Shown piece after piece: positions 36,520 to 43,620 of a stretch of DNA of 64,000 nucleotides. Position 1 is the first letter of the stretch. Each line of letters starts with the position of its first letter. The DNA is taken from NCBI RefSeq assembly GCF_004167675.1, contig NZ_SEZQ01000002.1; one strand, 5' to 3'. The notes under the pieces are model-generated. The model ran no database searches, was not told the DNA's origin, and saw nothing but the letters and a program-made list of their open reading frames with translations. A program made the translations under genes and the position numbers. The DNA comes from Aliivibrio finisterrensis_A. Its GTDB lineage: Bacteria > Pseudomonadota > Gammaproteobacteria > Enterobacterales > Vibrionaceae.

Positions 36520-37185
36520 GTGTCCCGTATTTTAGTGGTTGATGACGACATTGCGTTATGCAATTTATTACAAGAAGTATTACAAGATGAAGGCTACGAT
36601 GTCGATTGCGTGCATTGTGGCGAGAGTGCGCTAGAGTTTATTCAGACGCATTCAGTTGACCTTGTTTTACTTGATGTCATGTTACCAAAATTAGATGGCT
36701 ATCAAGTGGCGAGACGTATTTGTCAACGCTTTGCCACCCCTATCCTTATGCTTACCGCTTTAGGTGATGAAGCGTCTATGCTTGATGGTTTACAAGCAGG
36801 CGCGGATCATTTTATCGCAAAACCTTTCAATGTCCCTGAGTTATTGATGCGTATTACCGCTATTTTACGCCGTGTCGGCTTAGAGCGTCAGCGTCAAAAT
36901 TATGTGGGTGCAACTGAAGATCTTGCTGAGCAATTCTTACGCTTACCATTGACTGAAACGGAATCCGAATTACTGCAATATCTGATTAAGAATGCCGATG
37001 TCGTGGTGTCTAAATCGGATCTTCAAATTAATATCCTGAAAAAAGAGCTGTGCCCGTTTGATCGCAATTTAGATATGCACATTAGTAATATTCGCCGTAA
37101 ATTACTGCAATCGGGTTTATCTAAACAACACATTAAAACCGTTCGTGGGCGTGGCTATAGTTTTATAAAAACAGTTAATAGTTGA
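36520..37185 (+). CDS. OmpR-family response regulator (CpxR-like)
   Basis: A 221-residue regulator. The receiver domain contains VDDD at the start, the phosphorylated Asp in LVLLDVMLPKLDGYQ (about residue 52) and the Lys in FIAKPFNVPEL. The C-terminal winged helix contains CPFDRNLDMHISNIRRKL and TVRGRGYSF, a combination reminiscent of CpxR. It starts with GTG, with GGTGAG 7 bases upstream. It is followed by its kinase 13 bases later. The motor-like operon begins 190 bases past the kinase, same strand, and may be a target; that is position-based inference. Confidence 0.87.
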   Translation: MSRILVVDDDIALCNLLQEVLQDEGYDVDCVHCGESALEFIQTHSVDLVLLDVMLPKLDGYQVARRICQRFATPILMLTALGDEASMLDGLQAGADHFIAKPFNVPELLMRITAILRRVGLERQRQNYVGATEDLAEQFLRLPLTETESELLQYLIKNADVVVSKSDLQINILKKELCPFDRNLDMHISNIRRKLLQSGLSKQHIKTVRGRGYSFIKTVNS

Positions 37186-37198
37186 TGGATAAGGTTGA

Positions 37199-38599
37199 AT
37201 GAAAATGTTTCGTTGGTTTGGTGCTTGCCCCTCTTTTGTTGGTAAGCATAAAAATGGATTAGCGTTTCGTTTATTTAGTGCGTTCGCAGTCAGTTTATTT
37301 TTGATCATATCGCTGCAAAGTCTGGCTGAAATCGCCTTAATGAAATCAATATTGCGCATTCCTGCATCCATACAAACCAAGATGTTAGATTTGGCTGACC
37401 AAGCAAATGTGATGATTGAAGATGGGGATATGGATGAGTTAGCCGATTGGGCAAGAGCACAAGAGTATTATCTTTTTGTTCTTGATGAAAATAAACGCCC
37501 CATTACTCATCGAGATATGCATCCTCATTTTGAATTTAAGCTGAAATATTTGCGTCCATTAGATACCCAACTCGACAGTGAAGTGAATCGTCCGATTATC
37601 GGTATTCCATTAAAAGATGGTTTGACGATAGTGATTCAAATGCCGTATAAATATCATCCTGCAAAAGATTTTCCTCTTTATTTTGGCATTATAAAATTCG
37701 TTATTTCAGGATTGATTCTAGGGTTATTCTCTTGGGTTATTGCTCATTATTTACAACAACCATTAGCTAAATTACGCGAAGTCAGTCATAAATTAGCGCA
37801 AGGGGATTTTGACGTTAAAGTGGGAAAAGAGATTGGACATTCGGTTCGAGAGTTTAGCGAGCTAGCTCATGACTTTGATAATATGACCCATGAGATCCAC
37901 TCTTTGGCTGAAAAGCAGCAGAGACTGATCCGTGATGTTTCTCATGAGTTACGAACGCCATTAGCGCGACATAATTTAGCGTTGCATTTACTAAGAAAGA
38001 AAGTAGACAGCGAGCATCAACATTTATTGGATAGATTAGAGAACGAATCCAATGAAATGAATGAATTAGTGGGTGAGATCTTAGAGTTTAGCCGTTTAGA
38101 GAACGCTCGTTATTCCACAAAACTACAAGCGGTAATGCTAGAGAGTCACTGCAGTGCTCAAGTGGCTCAACGTCGCATCGATTTAAAGCCAAATCAACGC
38201 TTAGAAATGACAGCCACACAACCTATTCCTACGGTGATGGCAGATCCTCGTTTGGTGACTCGCGTTATCAGTAATTTGATTGGCAATGCAATTAAGTATG
38301 CTGGCGAAGCAGCGACGATTCAGGTGCTAGTGACGCCATATACAGAGCAAGATAAAAAGTGTGTTGCTGTTATTGTAGAAGATGATGGATTGGGTATTCC
38401 AGAGCATCAATTATCAGATATATTTTCCCCATTTACTCGTTTAGAGTCAGCTCGAGATAAGCAATCTGGTGGTTATGGATTAGGGCTCGCAATTGTTAAA
38501 GAAGCCATGTCAGTAATGAAGGGGAAAGTGAAGGCTGAGAATCGAAAAGAGGGTGGATTGAGAGTGTCATTGTTTTTTCCTTCCATAAATAATAAGTAA
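37199..38599 (+). CDS. Sensor histidine kinase (CpxA-like)
   Basis: A 466-residue transmembrane kinase. Membrane helices lie near residues 23-43 and 160-183, with a periplasmic sensor of about 115 residues between them. A HAMP domain follows. The dimerisation motif RDVSHELRTPLARHNLALHLL has the phosphorylated His near residue 245. The ATPase has N-box ISNLIGNAIKYAG, G1 VEDDGLGIP and G2 SGGYGLGLAIVKEA. The periplasmic signal is unknown. AAGG precedes the ATG. It is the partner of the regulator directly upstream. Confidence 0.88.
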   Translation: MKMFRWFGACPSFVGKHKNGLAFRLFSAFAVSLFLIISLQSLAEIALMKSILRIPASIQTKMLDLADQANVMIEDGDMDELADWARAQEYYLFVLDENKRPITHRDMHPHFEFKLKYLRPLDTQLDSEVNRPIIGIPLKDGLTIVIQMPYKYHPAKDFPLYFGIIKFVISGLILGLFSWVIAHYLQQPLAKLREVSHKLAQGDFDVKVGKEIGHSVREFSELAHDFDNMTHEIHSLAEKQQRLIRDVSHELRTPLARHNLALHLLRKKVDSEHQHLLDRLENESNEMNELVGEILEFSRLENARYSTKLQAVMLESHCSAQVAQRRIDLKPNQRLEMTATQPIPTVMADPRLVTRVISNLIGNAIKYAGEAATIQVLVTPYTEQDKKCVAVIVEDDGLGIPEHQLSDIFSPFTRLESARDKQSGGYGLGLAIVKEAMSVMKGKVKAENRKEGGLRVSLFFPSINNK

Positions 38600-38791
38600 G
38601 ATCCGATGTTGAAAATATATTCACATTTATATACAAATTGAAATACAATACTATATTCTCATTATATTGGACGTTATATTGTTATTTGTATCATCTGGTT
38701 ATTTTAAGAGTTAAATATTCTAGTCTTTATTTTGTAACTTAATGTATACTTCGCCAAATTTTTTGGATTAATATATTTTTAGGTTATTACT

Positions 38792-39817
38792 TTGTTTAAT
38801 AAATTATTCATTATGCTTTTGAGTATGATGTTCAGTCATACCGCTCTATCCTCAACTATGAAAACTACGTCTGAGTTACCATTATCAACCGCCTCTATTT
38901 ACGACTATTTAGAGCGTGATGAATCGTGGTTTGCGATTAAAAATATTACTGAGCAGAAAAAAATCAATTCAGTCACGATTTACTTTCAAGGAAAAGTAGA
39001 TAACAACGTAACACAAAGTCAAGTTGACGACATTAATGCATTATTAGCAATGAAAATGAAAAAAGCCGGTTTGGTGGTTCGTGACTGTTTAGAGTGTACG
39101 AAAAGCCGAGTTCATTTGAGTAAAACGTCCATCCAATATAAACGTGGGATTGAAAGTAATGATGAGTTGCGCTCATTAGGTCAAAAAATTCAATCGGATG
39201 CCTTTTTAATGTGGCGAATGGGGTTAAGTGACGATTCCCAAAACATCACGCTTTCTCTAGTTCAAGTAGTTAATAATGAAACGATTTGGGCGGATGGTTA
39301 TTTGATGATGAAAAAAGAAGAAGAGGTCGAAGCAAAAAATAATCCACATCAATTTGGTTTTGCCATGAGTTACCTTAATTTAAACGGTGAAAGCACGGTT
39401 TATGGACAAAATGTTGAAGCCTTTCATAACGTAACTGATTTCAGTGTGCGTTACTACACTCGTCACCTGCCAAGCGAACGTTTGCATTTTGCTGTGATTG
39501 GTAATTATTTTAAAAATACAGACACCAATAATATTTTTAATGTTGAAAGCGTAGGTGTCGAGGGTCGTATTTTATATACCCTAACGCCATCTTGGCCATC
39601 ACCAAGTGTATACCTAGGTGCGGGTTCGCAATTTGTAGAAGGTAAGAATAGCCTTACGTTACGTTCAGGTGTTGAGTTTGCCTATATGAAAAATGGTTTC
39701 TTTGATATCGGTCTCGTGCACATTGAGAAAAACACCTATACCACTCACCATAACCGATTCATTAGCAGTGAGTTTGGTGGTACAGGCGTTGATATCACCA
39801 TTGGTTTTCGTTTCTAA
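38792..39817 (+). CDS. Predicted outer-membrane barrel protein with a FlgO/CsgG-like N-terminal domain (motor-like operon)
   Basis: A 341-residue exported protein I cannot name. A signal peptide is visible to about residue 20. Residues 50-170 form an alternating region with LLAMKMKKAGLVVRDC and SDAFLMWRMGLSDD, followed by LSLVQVVNNETIWADGYL. It recalls the CsgG/TolB-N/FlgO fold that assembles at the outer membrane. The last 150 residues alternate in beta-strand fashion and end in VDITIGFRF, a typical barrel C-terminus with terminal Phe. TTG 38792 is preferred as start, with AGG 9 bases upstream. It is first of five clustered genes and could form an outer ring or anchor for the motor. Confidence 0.6.
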   Translation: MFNKLFIMLLSMMFSHTALSSTMKTTSELPLSTASIYDYLERDESWFAIKNITEQKKINSVTIYFQGKVDNNVTQSQVDDINALLAMKMKKAGLVVRDCLECTKSRVHLSKTSIQYKRGIESNDELRSLGQKIQSDAFLMWRMGLSDDSQNITLSLVQVVNNETIWADGYLMMKKEEEVEAKNNPHQFGFAMSYLNLNGESTVYGQNVEAFHNVTDFSVRYYTRHLPSERLHFAVIGNYFKNTDTNNIFNVESVGVEGRILYTLTPSWPSPSVYLGAGSQFVEGKNSLTLRSGVEFAYMKNGFFDIGLVHIEKNTYTTHHNRFISSEFGGTGVDITIGFRF

Positions 39818-39826
39818 GAGGTTGTT

Positions 39827-40363
39827 ATGAAAAAGCGTATTGTATTTATGTTAGTCATTGTTGCGCCATTCATGATGGCGTCAATGGTATCAGCTAATGA
39901 GATTGTCTCTCAGAAATCGGTAGAGAGCATTCCTTTTGAAAAGAATCAATTATCTATTCGATTAAATGGAGATCAATACCAGTCAGCGTTTCAAATTGAT
40001 CTGTCTGATCCGAATTTAATTTTAACGATTGATACTGAACTGCTTCCACAAGAAGACTTAGATGCGTTGTTGCCTGAATTGGGTAAGACAGATAAGCCAA
40101 CCACAATAAATGAGGCTAAATCGTTAGCGCTACGAGTTAAAGCAAAAGAAAAAGCCACTAAAGGTGATTATGCTGGAGCGTTAGTTTTACTAAATGAAGC
40201 GGAAGGGTTAACTGAGAATCCGGCAAAAGTATTGTCGATGAAGGGCAGTGTTCAATATAAATTGAACCAAGTTGAATTGGCGATTGTGTCATGGGAAAAA
40301 GCATTAAAGTTAGACCCATCATTAACTGAGGTTTCTGACATGATCAAATGGTTGGAAAAATAA
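39827..40363 (+). CDS. Exported TPR-containing protein (motor-like operon)
   Basis: A 178-residue protein with a signal peptide ending at VSANE (about residue 24), so it should lie in the periplasm. There is no lipobox cysteine. Residues 100-178 contain tetratricopeptide repeats: AKEKATKGDYAGALVLLNEAEGL, then MKGSVQYKLNQVELAIVSWEKALKLDPS. TPR proteins act as scaffolds, and this one may link the inner-membrane rotor/stator to the outer-membrane protein. It lies nine bases after the upstream gene and two before the FliF/FliG-like gene. Confidence 0.72.
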   Translation: MKKRIVFMLVIVAPFMMASMVSANEIVSQKSVESIPFEKNQLSIRLNGDQYQSAFQIDLSDPNLILTIDTELLPQEDLDALLPELGKTDKPTTINEAKSLALRVKAKEKATKGDYAGALVLLNEAEGLTENPAKVLSMKGSVQYKLNQVELAIVSWEKALKLDPSLTEVSDMIKWLEK

Positions 40364-40365
40364 GA

Positions 40366-42096
40366 ATGAAATCGTGTATTCGTTTTTTGTGCAGCACTCT
40401 TTTACTGACGATGTCCGTTGCTTTTGCTCAAACGTCTTTGCAGTTAGATCAAATGTCATTTACCGCAGAGTTAGAGCAACGTCTTAATAGCGATATTGAA
40501 CGTATAGCGGGTCAAAATGTGCACGTATTGTCTGTTCAGGCTGAGTTTATTCGTGAGCAAGTAGAATCGCCATCAGCACCAAAGCCAATGGCGGCGCCAT
40601 CACAGCCAGAAGTGAAGAATATTGTTATCAATAATGCTCCAGATCTTCCTGGGTTGTCTGGCGTATCAGCGTTTGATCGTAATACCGCGGCAAAACAAGC
40701 GATACCGGATCCAGAAATCGCAGAGCCACAATCTGAAGTAAGTGATCAACAAGCATCGAAAACAGAGATGGTGATCCGTTCATTATCGACTCGATTGTTA
40801 TTGGATAACAGTGTTGATAAGGATAAGGAATTATTAATCCGAAATTTATTGCTAGAGAAGCTTGAATACAACCCAATGCGTGGCGATCGTCTTGAGATTA
40901 TTCGTATGGACATGGTGCCGGTTGAAGAGGTGGGTGCAAATACGCTTGCATCATATTGGTGGGTCTTAGCGCTGCTGTTGCTATTACTATTGTTAGTTCT
41001 GGGCTATGTATTGATGCGTAATCGTAAAACAGAAAACAAAGAAGTAACAATGACGGACGTGGGTTTGTTGCCGCCAACTCCTGATCAATTACTTGATAAC
41101 AAAAAAGGGGAGTTGAAAGAGTGTCGTCAACAATTGGTGAAATACAGCCTAAGTGAACCTCAAAAAGTCGATGCGGTATTACGTCGATTAAGTTTAAATG
41201 AGCAAAACGTACCAATGTTAGCATCGTGTTATCAAGAGCTGGGCCGATCTTTGTTTACTTCTATGTATCCTGCATTAATAGATCATATTCCGGCGTATTT
41301 GAAATATTTAGAAACCAACCCAGCTGATTATGATCGTTTAGTGAGAGATTTAACGGATTTACAGCACTTGCTGGTTGATGCCGTTTCGTCAGAGCAGTTT
41401 GAGCACCGTAACCGTCCATTCTCGTTTTTAGATAAGTTAAGTATTAATCAAATTCGTTGGATATTAGATGATGAGCCATTACGCATAAAAGCCTTGGTTA
41501 TTAGTCAGCTATCGGCAGAAAGTTCAGCGCAGTTTCTATCAACGTTTACTCCACAAGAGCAAGCGTTAATAGCGATAGAGATCGTCCAATTTGATTCTAT
41601 GCCAATGGCGACCTTTGGTGAAATAGCTTCTTCATTGGCGGTGAAAGCGCAATCTGTACCGGATTTTGAAACGGTAAGAACAGATGGTAACCAAATGTTA
41701 ATGTCATTGTTGGATGGAATGAATCTGCGTCAGCAAACGGACTTGTTGTATCAATTAAAACTGACGTCGCCAGAAGCATATATTAACTTACGTAAAATCT
41801 ATTACATGTTTGATGATGTATTAAGAACGCCAAGCGTCATTTTAAGCAATACATTACGTAGTATGGACCCTATGAAACTATCGTTAGCCTTAACGGGATT
41901 GGAGGATGCACAGGTTGCGATGATTTTATCTGGTTTTCCGGAACGTATGGCGGAAATGATTAAATCTGAAATAGGACGTAGCAAAGATACCTCAAGTGAT
42001 GAACAAAACTCGGCAAAACAAGATGTGGTGATATTAATGCGTCAAGCTATTGAAAACAAAGTATTTACTATGAATGAATTGGAGTCTATTGCATGA
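40366..42096 (+). CDS. Natural fusion of a FliF C-terminal half with a FliG-like rotor protein
   Basis: A 576-residue single polypeptide with two flagellar-like parts. After a signal peptide (MKSCIRFLCSTLLLTMSVAFA), residues 30-190 follow the FliF ring-forming C-terminal region: ELEQRLNSDIERIAGQNVHV, a Pro-rich loop with GLSGVS, a strand region, then LEYNPMRGDRLEIIRMDMVP, which matches the FliF signature GFxxERGDxxEV. A membrane helix (about 196-217) matches FliF's second helix. Residues 350-576 follow FliG middle and C domains: FSFLDKLSINQIRWILDDEP (EHPQ region), IYYMFDDVLRTPS, and LRSMDPMKLSLALTGLEDAQ with FPERMAEMIKSEIG. The first FliF helix and RBM1-2 are missing. ATG 40366 follows the TPR stop by two bases. 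The last codons overlap the MotA-like start. Confidence 0.78.
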   Translation: MKSCIRFLCSTLLLTMSVAFAQTSLQLDQMSFTAELEQRLNSDIERIAGQNVHVLSVQAEFIREQVESPSAPKPMAAPSQPEVKNIVINNAPDLPGLSGVSAFDRNTAAKQAIPDPEIAEPQSEVSDQQASKTEMVIRSLSTRLLLDNSVDKDKELLIRNLLLEKLEYNPMRGDRLEIIRMDMVPVEEVGANTLASYWWVLALLLLLLLLVLGYVLMRNRKTENKEVTMTDVGLLPPTPDQLLDNKKGELKECRQQLVKYSLSEPQKVDAVLRRLSLNEQNVPMLASCYQELGRSLFTSMYPALIDHIPAYLKYLETNPADYDRLVRDLTDLQHLLVDAVSSEQFEHRNRPFSFLDKLSINQIRWILDDEPLRIKALVISQLSAESSAQFLSTFTPQEQALIAIEIVQFDSMPMATFGEIASSLAVKAQSVPDFETVRTDGNQMLMSLLDGMNLRQQTDLLYQLKLTSPEAYINLRKIYYMFDDVLRTPSVILSNTLRSMDPMKLSLALTGLEDAQVAMILSGFPERMAEMIKSEIGRSKDTSSDEQNSAKQDVVILMRQAIENKVFTMNELESIA

Positions 42097-42875
42097 TCTC
42101 TATCAGTACAATTACCGGCTTATTGATGGCGTTTGGTATATTAATTGGTGCCATCACCATGAGCACAGAAAAATACATGCTGTTTGTGAGTGTATCAAGC
42201 TTTTTGATTGTACTTGGTGGAACGTTAACCGCTACGTTAGTCAGTTATTCGTACCCACTTATTTTATCTTCGTTTAAAGGGTTACTCGTAAACTTGCTTG
42301 ATGAAAAGAATGTAACTAAATTTAAGCACGCTTCCATCAAAAGAACGGTCGAGTGGAACCAAATTTTTCGCTCTGGCGGTATGTCAGGATTAGAAAATTC
42401 ATTGAACGAAACAGAGAAAAAAGACCCGTTTATCTGTTTAGGCATAGAGCTTATAGGTACAGGCTACAAAGGCGATGATTTAAAGCAATTATTGGATGAA
42501 AGTAACCATAGCCAATACAAACAAGAAATGGCACAAGCCGAGGTGCTTAACGCCATGGGTACCTATGCGCCAGGTTTTGGTATGATAGGAACATTAATTG
42601 GCCTTATTGTTATGCTTGATAATCTTAATGGTGATATGGCGGCATTAGGTAATGGTCTTGCGGTAGCTCTGTTAACTACCTTGTATGGTATTTTGTTTGC
42701 TCAGGTCTTTTTTAAACCTGCCGCAATCCGTATTAATCGTCGTGCTAGCAATAATTTTGATAACCGTGAAATGCAGATTAATGCGTTTGTGTTAATGACA
42801 GAAAAGCGTCCTGATATGTACTTGCAAGATTCAATGAATGTGCATTTACCATTTAAGAAAAGGCTAGAATCTTAA
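42093..42875 (+). CDS. MotA-family stator subunit of the motor-like operon
   Basis: A 260-residue inner-membrane protein with four helices: two at about residues 3-50, a cytoplasmic domain of about 95 residues, then helices 3 and 4. The channel region contains MGTYAPGFGMIGTLIGLIVML and ALLTTLYGILFAQVFFKP, characteristic of PomA/MotA. The cytoplasmic loop includes EWNQIFRSGGMSGLENSLNE, placed like the rotor-contacting loop of PomA, though conserved charges differ. It should form a pentamer around the MotB-like dimer and turn a FliG-like rotor. Start and stop overlap the upstream fusion gene by four bases (ATGA), and the MotB-like gene starts immediately after its stop. Confidence 0.85.
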   Translation: MISISTITGLLMAFGILIGAITMSTEKYMLFVSVSSFLIVLGGTLTATLVSYSYPLILSSFKGLLVNLLDEKNVTKFKHASIKRTVEWNQIFRSGGMSGLENSLNETEKKDPFICLGIELIGTGYKGDDLKQLLDESNHSQYKQEMAQAEVLNAMGTYAPGFGMIGTLIGLIVMLDNLNGDMAALGNGLAVALLTTLYGILFAQVFFKPAAIRINRRASNNFDNREMQINAFVLMTEKRPDMYLQDSMNVHLPFKKRLES

Positions 42876-43517
42876 ATGAGTAGACCAAGGCCCAAAATTG
42901 AATTAAAAGACGACAATGAATGGATGATGACCTACAGTGATGCGATTACATTATTGTTGGCTTTCTTTGTGCTTATTGTTGCTGTTTCTCAAGTGAATGA
43001 AGGAAAGTTAGAAGATCTGAAAGATGGATGGGGAAAAGTGGTGGATGCAGAAGCTCACCTTCCGATGAAAGAGCTAACTGCTGATATTCAAGAGATAGTG
43101 GAGCAGAAGAATTTAGATTCTGTGGTGGTGACAGCGGTAACTGATGGCATTCGAATTGATCTTGATAGTGAAAATTTGTATGACTCAGGCTCTGCGTCAT
43201 TGAAACCAGAAGGAAAAACGCTTATTGCTGAATTTGCCAAGGCGATGAAAGAGGTCGATTTAATAGGACGCTCTATCATTGTTGAGGGGCACAGTGATGA
43301 TTTACCGATTCATTCCAAACAGTTTGATAGTAACTGGGAGCTTTCTGGAGCAAGAGCTATAGAAGTGACCAAGCAATTGATCAAATTTAATGTAGATAAA
43401 TCACAATTAAGAGCGGTGGCGTATGCAGATGTACAACCTCGAGCGGACAAAGCGTTACCGATAGAACAACAGCGTCAATTAAATAGACGTGTTGTGATTT
43501 ATATTAAAAGAAATTAA
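42876..43517 (+). CDS. MotB-family stator subunit with OmpA-like peptidoglycan-binding domain
   Basis: A 213-residue protein, shorter than PomB/MotB (about 300). After a basic start, a single helix contains WMMTYSDAITLLLAFFVLIV. Asp22 in this helix is the position of the essential ion-carrying Asp of MotB. The C-terminal half is an OmpA/MotB domain (IIVEGHSDDLPI, NWELSGARAIEVTKQLI, NRRVVIYI) for anchoring to peptidoglycan. The plug and linker region after the helix is reduced. Keeping both key features argues for a working ion-driven stator, not a decayed copy. Last gene of the five-gene cluster, followed by a terminator. Confidence 0.86.
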   Translation: MSRPRPKIELKDDNEWMMTYSDAITLLLAFFVLIVAVSQVNEGKLEDLKDGWGKVVDAEAHLPMKELTADIQEIVEQKNLDSVVVTAVTDGIRIDLDSENLYDSGSASLKPEGKTLIAEFAKAMKEVDLIGRSIIVEGHSDDLPIHSKQFDSNWELSGARAIEVTKQLIKFNVDKSQLRAVAYADVQPRADKALPIEQQRQLNRRVVIYIKRN

Positions 43518-43550
43518 AACAACAATAGTTGGCTAGTTGTAAATAAAGTA

Positions 43551-43577
43551 AAGCGCTCTAAATATAGAGCGCTTTTT
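43551..43577. terminator. Bidirectional terminator between the motor-like operon and torZ
   Basis: AAGCGCTCTA (43551-43560) pairs with TAGAGCGCTT across a 4-base loop, then a T-run. A-rich sequence on the other side allows use by the convergent torZ transcript. Confidence 0.85.
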
Positions 43578-43620
43578 TATAAGAAATGAGTGGTAATCCC
43601 ATTCTATGAACTACATCATA

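Noticed and set aside
42074..42277. Plus-strand ORF overlapping the start of the MotA-like gene
   Set aside because: It lies in another frame of a well supported gene and has no family features.
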